Assembly (NCBI GenBank): GCA_964030475.1
Contig: CAXIPT010000003.1
Location: 10,121,953-10,185,952 of the forward strand
From: Tethya wilhelma
Lineage: Eukaryota; Porifera; Demospongiae; Tethyida; Tethyidae
Direction of reading: 5' to 3'
DNA: 64,000 nt
In this document: positions 22,901 through 32,665 of the stretch, one piece after another
Position numbering within the stretch: the first letter of the stretch is position 1
Layout of the letters: every line of letters starts with the position of its first letter
Notes under the pieces: model-generated
Database searches by the model: none
What the model was told of the DNA's origin: nothing
Seen by the model: only the letters and a program-made list of their open reading frames with translations
Made by a program: the position numbers and the translations under genes

Positions 22901-23465
22901 TAGTCTCTATAGAAAACTTGAGTTATCTAAGAAGCAGCTACGTTGGCTGCTAGAGCAGCTTATGTGCATGCGCGTTTAATGCCACGTGGATGAACTTTGA
23001 ACTCTACCTACAAGACAATGGCTACATTAAAGTACATGAATTTATACTCTAAGTTTCAAAGCTTTCTAGTTTTTGTTTAGGCTTATATTTGTGATGAAAA
23101 CGAGTATCAAGGAATGTAGTACCTATGAAAAGGAGTTACTTTGTGCTGTCAAAGTTGGCTCAACACTTTCTGGTTCTCTGAAAATGCTTTTCAAGTAAGT
23201 CAGTTAGGAAGTACGTACGTGAGTTAGATGAACAAAAATGGCATTATTGTGGCTTCCCACTAGCTCTCTATACGAGTGCTGAGGAAAGGTTCTGTGAGTT
23301 TTAGGCCTTGCATACAATTGATAATCTGTCAGTGAGAGACTGTGAGCAAGTTTGAAGACTTAATTTTGTTTTGTTAGATTTTTATGATCATAAACATTTT
23401 GTATTGTGCCTATGGGACATTCGGCCCATTCCTACTATACGTACTACCGTACGTATGATGATAGG
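19980..23465. repeat. Nest of MITEs and MITE fragments
   Basis: No gene was found. The motif GTGTAGGAATGGGCAGTGC and its reverse complement recur (about 20015, 21552, 21660, 22480, 22800). Direct duplicates around 20740-20890 share TAGATCTTCATTGTGATCAG. A TAGCCTCGTTCCC hairpin lies at 20918-20975. The stretch 22800-23465 matches the interior and right end of the element at 26800-27645 (end CCTACTATACGTACTACCGT). The whole stretch lies in intron 25 of copy F. Confidence 0.7.
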
Positions 23466-23707
23466 CTGCATAATTATAATAGAGTTATTGTTATTGCTAT
23501 TACAAGGCTCATTCAGAAGTACAATTAGTGGGGAGTAACCTCAAGAGGAAAAGAAGTGATAGTAATTAATTTTATAATAATTATTTGTTAAAATCATAGT
23601 GCAGATCAGGTAACTATATATGTTGCTCAGTTAGTAGTAGTGCCAGTTACTGTCACTGTTGCTAGCTTTAGAAGTGTATAGCATCTGATTCAAGAACGTA
23701 AATCAAG

Positions 23708-26029
23708 ATGCTCAGTGACAAAACTTGCTGCATTGCACTACTGCTGTGTGGTGTAGCTTTCCTGCAAGTTCAGTGCTTACATGTGCCTCTTGTACAGCCA
23801 ATAAGGTCCATAAGATGTGATCCAACAGATGATCCTTGCAAAATTGAACTCACTGTCAGGTACATGCAAACCCTTAATGCTTATTGTGTCAATTCTGATG
23901 GAAGTAGGGGAAGCGATTCAGTTCCTGTGAAAGTCAGAGAAGATGGAGAATTTGAATTGGTTTATGGAGACGATTCCATTAATAATACTTGCACACGTGA
24001 TAACACCAGAGTTTTCCAACCAATCGTTGGTGATGGAATATCAAAAAGAAACTTGCTTGTTGTCAATGAACAGTTACCCGGTCCTGTTTTGATTGGCTAC
24101 AAGAACCAGCGTGTACAGATCACTGTCAGGAATGACCTTGGTCAAGAAGCTATCACTATTCACTGGCACGGACAGCATGTAAATGGCAGCCAATACATGG
24201 ACGGAGTGCCTTTTGTTACTCAATGCCCAATTCAACCTGGAGATAGTTTTGTGTACGATTTTTGGCTGTTTCCAGCCGGGACCTACTGGTATCATTCCCA
24301 CCAGTATGACGAACGCAGCAACGGAATGTACGGAGCTCTAATAGTCCTCGATCAAGATGCACCACAACCTGATCCTCCTTTTGTCGATGACCCTGAGCAA
24401 CACACTATAGCATTTTTTGAGTATTTTCCAGTCAATTCCAACTCTTGGATCGAAGCACCTTTCACTCTAGCTGATCCCACTAATCCAATGGTACCTTACA
24501 ATCCGATTCCAACGTACGATGGTTCAGGAAGTGGCGGTGGGGATCCTCCTTTCATTGCTGGATTAATGAATTATGGAGGTTGGAGATACACACCGTCGGC
24601 TGATGACTGTCGACGTGTGGCAAACACAAGTTTGACTTTTTTCAATGTTACCCAAGGAGTGAGTTATCGATTTCGACTTATTGGTTCACAAGTTGAATTT
24701 GCCTATCGTTTCTCAATCAGTGGTCATCGTCTACGAGTGATAGCAACAGATGGTATTGATGCTACTGTTCCTTCTTCTATTACTGAACTAGTTGACTTTA
24801 TCATTGTCCACATTGGGGAGCGATATGACTTTGTTCTCGAGGCAAATCAACCTGCAGACAACTACCTTATGGTTGCTGAGACATTGGAAAATCCTAATGA
24901 ACTGGTTAGAAGGAACTACTGCATCAAAGCTCATCGTGTCTATGGTGTTCTCCACTATAATGGTGCAAGTGATACCCTCCCAGATGATTTTGATGATTCT
25001 TATGACCCTCTAACTCGTTGCACACCATCAGATCAGTGCTTTGCTTTAAACTGTCCATTTCAAAACTACCCCAGCAACTTAAACATCCAATGCATCAGTG
25101 TCATGGACCTACAACTGAGCAACCCTGAACCTGTGCCTTCTGATGATGTGAATCCTTCACTTTTCCTGACATTTGGATTTGCAAACGGTCCTTCGATAAA
25201 CGGCCGTACATTTGATGTCCCAACCAGTCCAGTACTCACTCAAGCAGATGAAACAAGTGCAGCTGGCCTCTTTTGCGTTCCAGATGATCCTCCATTCAAT
25301 CCTTTCAGCGATTCAAGTGTGCTTCCAGCTACATGCGTTGACCACATAAACATTGAAACAAACACAGCAGAGTTTGTATATGTTAATATTCCACAAAATT
25401 TTGACTTTAGCGGAGGCACCAGTCATCCAGTTCACCTTCACGGGCATCACTACTTTGTATTAGACATTGGCTACCCAATCTACAACGAAGATGGAACTAT
25501 CAACCGTACAAATCCCAATATTGTGTGCGCCGAGCCTGCTTGCGATACCAACCTTGTTTGGAACAATAACAACACCCCACCTCCTTCAGCTTGCATGGCT
25601 AACAACACATGCCCGGAAAAAGACACCGTCATTGTTCCTGTTGGAGGTTACGTGAGGATACGTTTCCCACGCAACAACTGGGGATGGTGGATCATGCATT
25701 GCCACATTGAGCCTCACCTCCTTGGAGGAATGGCACTTGTGGTGAATGAGACTTCTTTTCAAGAAAATATTGCTCCACTTCCAGCCGGTTTTCCTGTCTG
25801 TGGCGACTTTCCTCCTAAAGATCCAATTCCACCATCCGAGGCGGAGCTGAGGGAAATGAAAGAAAATCAGTTTCGCCATGCTACAATTGCTCTCAGTGTG
25901 ATATCGGGATTGCTCCTTCTCGCTCTGATTGTTGTCATCATCATTTTGGTGGGTGTCTGCTTTTGCTTTAAGGGTCACTCTGGAGGAGGTTGGAGCTACA
26001 CTAGGAAGGTGGAGGTTGAACTGAAGTAA
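23708..26029 (+). CDS. Multicopper oxidase (laccase-like), membrane-anchored
   Basis: A single-exon gene of 773 residues with an N-terminal signal peptide (about 1-23), three cupredoxin domains and a C-terminal transmembrane helix (about 725-754) followed by a short basic tail. All four copper-binding stretches are present: HWHG at 152-155, HSH at 196-198, HPVHLHGHH at 573-581 and HCHIEPHLLGGM at 664-675. These give the trinuclear cluster and the type-1 copper site (Cys665, His670, with Met675 in the axial position). Such enzymes oxidise phenols or metals while reducing oxygen to water; the topology puts the active site outside the cell. The axial Met suggests a lower redox potential than Leu/Phe laccases. 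The gene has no introns and is flanked by MITEs. Substrate is unknown. Confidence 0.93.
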   Translation: MLSDKTCCIALLLCGVAFLQVQCLHVPLVQPIRSIRCDPTDDPCKIELTVRYMQTLNAYCVNSDGSRGSDSVPVKVREDGEFELVYGDDSINNTCTRDNTRVFQPIVGDGISKRNLLVVNEQLPGPVLIGYKNQRVQITVRNDLGQEAITIHWHGQHVNGSQYMDGVPFVTQCPIQPGDSFVYDFWLFPAGTYWYHSHQYDERSNGMYGALIVLDQDAPQPDPPFVDDPEQHTIAFFEYFPVNSNSWIEAPFTLADPTNPMVPYNPIPTYDGSGSGGGDPPFIAGLMNYGGWRYTPSADDCRRVANTSLTFFNVTQGVSYRFRLIGSQVEFAYRFSISGHRLRVIATDGIDATVPSSITELVDFIIVHIGERYDFVLEANQPADNYLMVAETLENPNELVRRNYCIKAHRVYGVLHYNGASDTLPDDFDDSYDPLTRCTPSDQCFALNCPFQNYPSNLNIQCISVMDLQLSNPEPVPSDDVNPSLFLTFGFANGPSINGRTFDVPTSPVLTQADETSAAGLFCVPDDPPFNPFSDSSVLPATCVDHINIETNTAEFVYVNIPQNFDFSGGTSHPVHLHGHHYFVLDIGYPIYNEDGTINRTNPNIVCAEPACDTNLVWNNNNTPPPSACMANNTCPEKDTVIVPVGGYVRIRFPRNNWGWWIMHCHIEPHLLGGMALVVNETSFQENIAPLPAGFPVCGDFPPKDPIPPSEAELREMKENQFRHATIALSVISGLLLLALIVVIIILVGVCFCFKGHSGGGWSYTRKVEVELK

Positions 26030-26795
26030 GCTGAGCATTTTGTCATTAATTTTAGTAGACGTTTACTTTTAATGGTAGCAATAATAGCAAGTAAGTGTTG
26101 CTGTTTTTCCTTTTTCTTCTTCTTTTTTTTTCTGAATAAGCAAACTTTAGAGATTGCTAGTCTTGTTTTGACTGAATCTGGTGCCATCATTAGTGTAGTT
26201 ATAATACATTCTATATACTTCTTTTCAGTTAGTAAATTAATTACATTAATTTTATTATAATATTATGTGCAATTGAGTGTTGTTTACTTTTAGCCAGCAA
26301 TTGTGTGACATTAGTACAGGAGTGAATCAAGTGATAGCTATAATAATTATTATACTAGATCTCAAAGTAGTCTCGCGAAGGCACACCCTCACATTTGCTC
26401 TGCTATATGCTCCTGTGCGCTGGACTGGTAAAGGTCGTCAATGGCATAAGCACTGAAACACTGCCATCCTCTCTACCATGTACCATCAACTCAATTTGCT
26501 ATGACATCATCATTTGAATATATACAGAGATAAGCCTCGCCCGTTGGAGGACAAGAGATGGGCAGTTGTATTACGATCTTTGTAGCAGCTGCTGTAAAAG
26601 TTCTGATTTTTCAGTATGTTTTGTCTAACTGTTAGCCTATGCTAAATTTCTAAGTTAGAAGTTATATACAACAGACTGGGCTAAGAGCAACAAAAACGAT
26701 TCTTTGTTATCTTCCCATACTCACTGTACAAAGTCGTCCTCCAAGAGGGCTGACTTTTTTTATGTCATGTGACCTGTGACATCATGTGCAACAGG
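26030..26795. other. Spacer downstream of the oxidase
   Basis: AT-rich sequence with a T-rich run at about 26105-26130 and no recognised gene. It should include the 3' UTR of the oxidase. Confidence 0.4.
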
Positions 26796-26799
26796 TCTA

Positions 26800-27645
26800 T
26801 AGTAGGAATGGGCCGACTGTCCCATAGACACAATACAAAATGTTGGTCACTATAAAAATCTATTCAAACAAAATTAAAACTTCAAAGTTGCTCAGAGGCT
26901 CTCAATGACAGATTATCGTACTAACTGCATGCAAGGCTAAATCTCACAAAAACTTTCCTAAGCACTGCCCATTCCTACACTACTTATTTTTTTGAAATTT
27001 TTACTAAATGTTCATTAACTTTTTTCAACACTACAGTGTGGAGACTATCAGAGACTGGTTAGTCCCTACAAAAACCTTGAATAGCAGCTACAGTGTATTC
27101 CATTATGCTGGAGGAGGCTAATGCACATACGCATAATAATGCCACGTGGGTAGATAATGACCTTTGAACTCTACATACAAAGATGGCTGCATTGTAGTAC
27201 ATGAATTTATACACTAAGTTACAAAGCTTTCTAGTTTTTGTTTAGGCCTATTTGAGATTGCAACGAGTATCAAGCAATATAGTACCCATGAAAAGAATTT
27301 ACTTTGTGCTGTCAAAGTTGGCCCAACACATTCTGGTTCTCTGGAAATCCTTTTCAAGTAAGCCAGTTAGGAAGTACGTACGTATTAAAGTAAGTAAGTA
27401 GGTAAGTACGTTAGGAGAACAAAAATGGCATTATTGTGGTTTTCCACTAGCGCTCTCTACGAGTGCTGAGGAAAGTTTTTGTGAGGTATAGGACTTGCAC
27501 GCAGTAGGTAATCTGTCAATAAGAGCCTCTGAGCAAATTTGAAGGTTTAATTTTGTTTGACTAGATTTTTATAGTGGCCAACATTTTGTATTGTGTCTAT
27601 GGGACAGTCGGCCCATTCCTACTATACGTACTACTGTACGTATGA
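26800..27645. mobile_element. Long-terminal-inverted-repeat MITE (TAGTAGGAATGGGCCGACTG family)
   Basis: The left arm (about 26805-26985) starts TAGTAGGAATGGGCCGACTG and the right arm (about 27470-27640) ends with the inverse, CAGTCGGCCCATTCCTACTA, then TACGTACTACTGTACGTATG. Arms are about 170 bp. Other copies: 22800-23465 (partial) and 56745-57353 (truncated by an N). Its right edge sits exactly where copies C and F of the TEP intron stop matching. Confidence 0.8.
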
Positions 27646-27865
27646 TAATCCAAATGACAATACTGTATGTGTACCATAAGCTGCATGATCCTCGAGACCA
27701 GATACTGAAGCAACCAGAACTCTGAAGGTAGGTCAATTGTCGCTGATAGCCTGGTAAGGAATAGGAAGAAAGAATAATGAACAGTACACAAAAAGTACAG
27801 TAGATCAGGAAATTTTGGGTTGGAATTAACCCTCAGCACGTTAAATATACACTAAGGGTTATAGT

Positions 27866-27867
27866 AA

Positions 27868-27906
<39 letters not shown>
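27866..27906. repeat. (GT)n microsatellite
   Basis: A run of about 18 GT units upstream of exon 25 of TEP copy F. Confidence 0.9.
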
Positions 27907-27908
<2 letters not shown>

Positions 27909-28398
27909 ATGCATGTTTACACTATATTTCAAGAACAACATTAACTCAGATGTGGAGATGTTTATCTATAGTTCCCGAGACAACAGGATTTATAGTTGCC
28001 TGGAGCAATACCCATACTACGTAATTGCGAGCTTATAATATTATGCACATGCCCTAGTTGGAGCGAGTATATAGAGCATGATTTACAATATTTGTATCAG
28101 TCAGAACAACACTGAGAGAGGGACAATGACTCGATTGAGTGCTTGGAAGTAACACAAACACTTGCAAGAGTTCTAGTATCATCAAGCTCAAGTTGTTCTG
28201 CATGGCCCTGAAATGCTTGCACTAATTCCAGCAGAAGGAAGTGACTAGATGTTATATGGAGTAAACTTATACTGAGCATGCTACTCCATGGGTAACCTTA
28301 TTCCCAGGCTTCACTTCATAAGCGCATCCACACATAGACCACACCATCAAAACCATGGTATATATCTATATCAGCCCTTAACTTTTATTCATGTAGAA

Positions 28399-28713
28399 GG
28401 ATTCCGTAAAACAGTTAGCCAATCAACAGAGCTAAAAGTCTTTGAAGCCTCAATTAACACCACATTCGAGCGGAAGTACCACGCCCATTATGGCCATACC
28501 TTTTGTGGGCAAAACATCGAGTTTCCCTATGTTCCACATAAAAATGCGAGCAAATTTTTGTGACAGAAGAGCAATTTCAAGTAAGTTTACTGCATAAAAC
28601 TCAATGTAAAATTGTCAAAAAGTACTTGAAAATTCTTCTGTGCAAAATCGTTCATTTATACGTGGAACATATGGCAATAAAGTGCTAATTGGCTAATAGT
28701 TTTTGCGGAATCC
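28399..28713. mobile_element. MITE with GGATTCCG...CGGAATCC ends
   Basis: The left end GGATTCCGTAAAACAGTTAG is inverted at the right, ending CTAATAGTTTTTGCGGAATC. About 315 bp, no coding content beyond a spurious open frame. Confidence 0.7.
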
Positions 28714-29036
28714 CTCTATAGAAATATTATCTCAGTATACACCTATAACAGATACTCCAGTGAAAACTCTCATTAGACACCTTAGTTTCCTCTTGTATGC
28801 TCAGAAAAGTTGTAACACAGCTACAAACACATGCTGTGTCATTTTCTATGTGCTTGCGCAGATGCTGAGAGTAAAATTCAACTGGTTACAGTGAAGAGTG
28901 CAGAATATTTACAGGTAGTTTGATACTACAAAACCTTGCCTGAATGCATGGAATGTCAGTAGCTATACGATAATAGGATCTAACAGTGAACTGTTCTATA
29001 CAGCTAAACTATAATATTGCATGCACTGTACATAGC
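28714..29036. other. Spacer 3' of the ADP-ribosyltransferase gene
   Basis: No gene seen. Positions about 28815-28938 match, in reverse complement, the first 125 bp of the contig starting at 38312, linking this locus to TEP copy C. Confidence 0.6.
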
Positions 29037-30194
29037 TCATGGCCATATAGGGTAAACACTGACTGTAGTCTTCTTGTATCCCTTTCCACTGCCAAAGACA
29101 TCAGCAACTTTGTGACCTTTACTGCCATTTATTTTCTTCCCAGCTTTCTTCCAGACTGTACCCACTTTGCCATCTGTATAGGTCTCTTTAACAGTCACAG
29201 GACCACTCGCTTCCAACCTCACAGCAAAGTGTTCAAAAAAATTGTGACCCTTGCACGCATTACAGTTGACTTCAAGTAGATCCTTATTCTTAGCAGTACC
29301 AGGCATCACCTTACAACACCCTGGACTGTAGTAGTGGTGGTTGTTACCTAGCTTGTGTGTTTTAGCAATCCACGGTACTGACGTTTCAATCGGTTTCTTC
29401 AATGATTTTTCCCAAATCAGACCAGTCTTAAGGTGATCGATTGGCTCAGTATATGAAGGTGCAGGACAATTTGCAGCCATAAAAGCTATTGAATGGCCGA
29501 AAATTTGGATCTTAGCTGTTCTACTGCATCCGAGCGAGAAGCATGTAGTGAGGAAACCGATTGCACTTTTTAACAGATGAACTTTTTTTGGTGCACGTTC
29601 CCTCATTTCATATGGGTTTGGATTTCCAGCAGTCTCTGCGGCAACATATCCAGGGTTTTGCTCGGTGCGTAGCAATGGTACTTCTCCCTGCATATTTGGT
29701 GCGCGATAAACTTTCACTTCTTCAATTTGATCGGCTGGAATACCATTGAGAGCTAGCCACTCTTGCTGTCGTGTATAATAATTTGCAAGTGTTTCGTAAT
29801 AGCTATCTCTAGTCGTTTGAAAGGCGTGCCTCAGGGATTCATAACAATCGTAGAAATTATCTGTAGCTCGTATCTTGTATACATAAAAGCGATCATTTTC
29901 AGCGAAAAAAATACTGCGATCTCTTCCCCAACTGATTGCAAACTCCTCACTTGCACTGGTGGCAACAAAAGCTGTACTTTTATCGCCAATGTAACAGGAT
30001 CCTCCTGATACGTGTTCCTTGAGGTTGTCATCATTTCCAAGAGGTCGGAATCCATCCTCAAAGATCACTGCAGGAAGACGAAAATCGGCTCGATACACCC
30101 ACCTGGGAGGGACTGCTGTCACAGTGACAAGGAATCCAAAGCAGTAGAATGCAACCAACCAAAGCATTGCCAACCGATGAGGAGCAGCCATCAC
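29037..30194 (-). CDS. Secreted pertussis-toxin-S1-like mono-ADP-ribosyltransferase
   Basis: A single-exon, 385-residue protein. A signal peptide (about 1-27) is followed by a domain (about 30-165) with the arrangement of the pertussis toxin S1/enterotoxin A fold: VYRADFR with Arg35 for NAD binding, IFEDGFRPLGNDDNL, the FVATS strand (Ser80) in place of the usual Ser-Thr-Ser, then FYVYKIRATDNFYDCY, and Glu145 in QQEW as the likely catalytic glutamate. Such enzymes transfer ADP-ribose from NAD to target proteins. The C-terminal 190 residues (hydrophobic segment near 205-220, then Cys-rich SPGCCK and CNACKG) match no family I recognise. AT-rich codons and a TATA box upstream fit a resident eukaryotic gene, not the bacterial block across the N at 30555. 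Target and activity are unknown. Confidence 0.8.
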   Translation of the reverse strand: MMAAPHRLAMLWLVAFYCFGFLVTVTAVPPRWVYRADFRLPAVIFEDGFRPLGNDDNLKEHVSGGSCYIGDKSTAFVATSASEEFAISWGRDRSIFFAENDRFYVYKIRATDNFYDCYESLRHAFQTTRDSYYETLANYYTRQQEWLALNGIPADQIEEVKVYRAPNMQGEVPLLRTEQNPGYVAAETAGNPNPYEMRERAPKKVHLLKSAIGFLTTCFSLGCSRTAKIQIFGHSIAFMAANCPAPSYTEPIDHLKTGLIWEKSLKKPIETSVPWIAKTHKLGNNHHYYSPGCCKVMPGTAKNKDLLEVNCNACKGHNFFEHFAVRLEASGPVTVKETYTDGKVGTVWKKAGKKINGSKGHKVADVFGSGKGYKKTTVSVYPIWP

Positions 30195-30236
30195 AAATGA
30201 TTTATGTTAGGAATAACTGATCTCTAGAATAAAAGA

Positions 30237-30247
30237 TTTATATAAAA
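30237..30247 (-). promoter_or_regulatory. TATA-like box of the ADP-ribosyltransferase
   Basis: On the minus strand TTTTATATAAA lies about 43 bp before the ATG at 30194, which implies a very short leader. No other regulatory site is evident up to the contig end at 30554. Confidence 0.5.
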
Positions 30248-30554
30248 TCTTTGAATGATATGAGAATCTTAATTCTAAAGAGTCTTTAAGTCAAAACTCA
30301 GTCTGATCTGATGCCTACACGGTTTTATTGGAGCCCAACAGCCCTGATGTCAAGTCATAACTTCCTGCTACCTTGTAGGTAGATTGTATGTGGTGTTCTA
30401 ATCAACTTTGTAAGTTATGCACACTGTAACAAATTTTACGATCAGTACGTTATATACTTGCATGCATGTATGTGAATGGCCTGCATGACTATAACTTTAC
30501 ATAACTTTTATGTTTACTGACAGGAACCAGGTTTGAGATTCAGTTAACACTATG

Positions 30555-30555
30555 N
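30555..30555. other. Contig join (single N) into bacterial DNA
   Basis: Base composition changes sharply from AT-rich animal DNA to about 60 percent GC bacterial DNA at this N. Confidence 0.9.
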
Positions 30556-31377
30556 GGACTGGATGTGCTTGCGGCGTAGGCCATGATAGACGCCCAAGGC
30601 CCAGGTTTTCAGGTTCGAGAAGACACGATGCACCCAGGGCAGGATGACATGGGCGGCCATGGAACCGACGACATGGGGTTCGTGGCCGACTTTCGGCACG
30701 CCGGGATAGGCTGCCCAGCCGTCGGTCTTGATCGTTGCCCCTTGCTCGACTGCCTGGCCGATGAACCCATGCAGGCTTTTGGCGGAGAAATCGGCAATGG
30801 TCGATAGCCGGACGCGGCCGGGAACCTGGTCACGGATCTCCACGGCGCCGGCCAGGAGGACCTTGCCCTGGTGGCTTCTTCCGCCGCCGCCGGACGGGGG
30901 ATCGTCCTTCGAGCGGCAGCGGATTTCGGTTTCGTCCACTTCGACAAGACCGGCGAGCGGTTCACGGCCCGTCGCGACCATGGCCTTGCGCAGTTTGGCC
31001 TGCAAGAGCCAGGCTGTCTTGTAGGAACCGATCCCCAACTGACCTTGCAATTGCAGGGCCGAGATGCCGTTGGAGTGAGTGGTCATCAGGTAAGATGCCC
31101 AGAACCATGTGGAAAGCGGGACCTTGGAGCCGTGCATGATCGTGCCGGCCGTGAGCGATGTCTGTTTTCCGCACCTTGCGCATTCATGGGTCCGGGCCTT
31201 GGTCTTGAGTTCCCAGCCATGATCGCCGCCGCAAGCGGGGCAGACGAAGCCCGAAGGCCAGCGGATTTTCCGCAGATATTCGGCGCAAGCCGCTTCATCG
31301 GGGAATTGCCGTTGGAATTCGAGGAGCGAGCGGGGATGATCGGACATGGTTGAGAGCTCCAGATCGTGCTTGTTCAC
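30556..31377 (-). CDS. IS1595-family (ISXO2-like) transposase, C-terminus missing
   Basis: A bacterial transposase reading from 31377 (or from Met11 at 31347, MSDHPRSLLEFQ, the more usual start) to the contig end. It has a zinc ribbon with C46-C49 and C66-C69, then the ISXO2-like domain with Asp148 (VEVDET), Asp219 (KTDGWAAY) and the HRVFSNLKTW stretch with His250 and Asn255. The last residues, usually around KHIQxYL and the final acidic position, are cut off by the N at 30555. No terminal inverted repeats were identified. It catalyses cut-and-paste movement of its insertion sequence. Confidence 0.93.
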
Positions 31378-31445
31378 GAAATGTTCTTATCAGAATTTCT
31401 CATCCAAGGCCACAACATATTGAGGAACCGGATCGAAAGGGATAA

Positions 31446-32009
31446 GCCTTAGCGCACATTCGTCCAACAGCTAAGGGAAGGGCGGGGAAGACACGTTATA
31501 TTGATTTTTTTAATCAACTTGTGGGAGCTTCGGCAAACCGTAAGATCAAGAAGATACTGGCTGTCGGCGACTGTGACCGAGATCGTGCAGTGGCATTTGA
31601 GAACATAGCGAGCCAAGCTGAACGAGCCTTCGGAACAAAGCCGAAGGAACCAAACACAGACACAGTCATTGATCAGGGAGGGTTACAGTGTCTTCTGCGT
31701 GTCCTCATCATTCCTGAACGATGTCACGGTCATCTTGAAAGCCTGCTGCAGAAAACAGTTCGGGATCGATATCCTAATGAGGCAGCTTGGATTGACCAGT
31801 TGCAAAAGGACACTGGCGTGAGTAAGTGGGAAAACCCGCTTCGGCGGGATGAGATGTGGCTATGTTGTATGCTGGCAATTGTGAATGAGAAAAAGCCATT
31901 TGTGCCTTTGAGCCGTGCATTCAATGACTACCCAGATCTGATTCCGGTTGGGCATAAATCATTGAATGGCATCAGAGATGTTATTCGAGATTTCTTTGAA
32001 TCTCCGTAA
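31446..32009 (+). pseudogene. TOPRIM/OLD-like nuclease-domain protein (DUF3226-type), 5'-truncated
   Basis: The frame is open from a stop at 31443-31445; the first usable start is GTG at 31521, but residues before it (GKTRYIDFFNQLVGASANRK) look like genuine protein, so the real N-terminus is lost. ILAVGDCDRDR resembles the acidic D-x-D core of TOPRIM-type domains, and the C-terminal part (HGHLESLLQKTV, WENPLRRDEMWLCCML) fits DUF3226/DUF4276-like proteins often found with defence ATPases. It is less GC-rich than its bacterial neighbours. Function is inferred only. Confidence 0.5.
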
Positions 32010-32404
32010 CTGCCCAGCTACTCCGACTTGGGTCTGACAGTCGGCAACCAAATCAACCCGGCTTTTCGCCGCACGGAAGCACATGATGGACTGGCCATGA
32101 AGACATCGACGACCACGACACACTTTGCCACGATCCGGTTCTGACGCTTGCAGTCAGCTTCCAATTCCCCGGCACCGTGATGAGCGGCAATCGGTCAAAC
32201 TCCCGGCGCGGAAATGGCCGACAGAGACGATTGCCCTGTCGGGGCCGGGAATCCCGACCGGGGCGCGTCTCTGCGGGCAAGCTGCCGGTGCATGCCATTG
32301 ATATCGTTGCGACAATTCGGGTGGTCTCTGCGGGTCTCGGAAATCCGGGACTGCGGCGCTGTGGTTGCAGTCCGATGCTGACCTGTCTCTCGAGATTCCG
32401 TCTT
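32010..32404. other. Bacterial intergenic region
   Basis: Overlapping open frames in several phases reflect high GC content. None has a recognisable motif or ribosome-binding site. No gene called. Confidence 0.5.
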
Positions 32405-32410
32405 GGCGAA

Positions 32411-32665
32411 AACCCGAATCAACCCGAATCAACCCGAATCAGCCTGCGATCAACTCGAATCAACCTGCACAAAAACGGCTGTCAGACGCCCGAAAACGGC
32501 CTTTTGTTCGGGTTGATACGAGTTTCCGGAGAAAAACCCGAATCAACCCGAATCTACCCGCGATCAACTCGAATCCACTCGCAGGAAAACAGCCTTCAAA
32601 CGCCCGAAGACGGCCTTTCGTGCGGGTATTTGCGAGTTTCCGGAAAAATACCCGAATCTACCCGC
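32411..32665. repeat. 114-bp tandem repeat with AACCCGAATC subrepeats
   Basis: Two units (about 32421-32534 and 32535-32648) plus partial flanks. Each begins with two or three AACCCGAATC decamers and contains CGCCCGAA and TTTCCGGA blocks. The decamers can pair with CGGGTTGATACGAG inside the unit. The period equals 38 codons, so an open frame at 32365-32727 passes through it, but coding is unproven. Confidence 0.85.

Larger units (their letters stand above)
19048..27750 (-). pseudogene. TEP-like gene remnant, copy F (exons 25-27 only)
   Basis: Three minus-strand exons are recognised by match to copies C and D: exon 25 at 27750-27675 (GYQRQLTYLQSSGCFSIW), exon 26 at 19322-19270 (LTAAVVHSFSGIVDFYRG) and exon 27 at 19175-19048 (EPGTEVIDMSVIDGGVNY, then PIIGRVHNYRLL). 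Splice sites and phases are intact. Exons 28 and 29, present in copy C, are missing before the composite element at 18980. The GCGEQ exon 24 is not found up to 28940. Intron 25 is about 100 bp in copy C but 8.35 kb here, and it contains nested MITEs and the whole multicopper oxidase gene on the other strand. Confidence 0.65.

Noticed and set aside
28288..28563. Plus-strand 91-residue open frame
   Set aside because: It overlaps an inverted-repeat element and has no domain pattern.
32411..32665. CRISPR array
   Set aside because: The repeats are direct decamers within a longer 114-bp unit, with no regular unique spacers and no cas genes.
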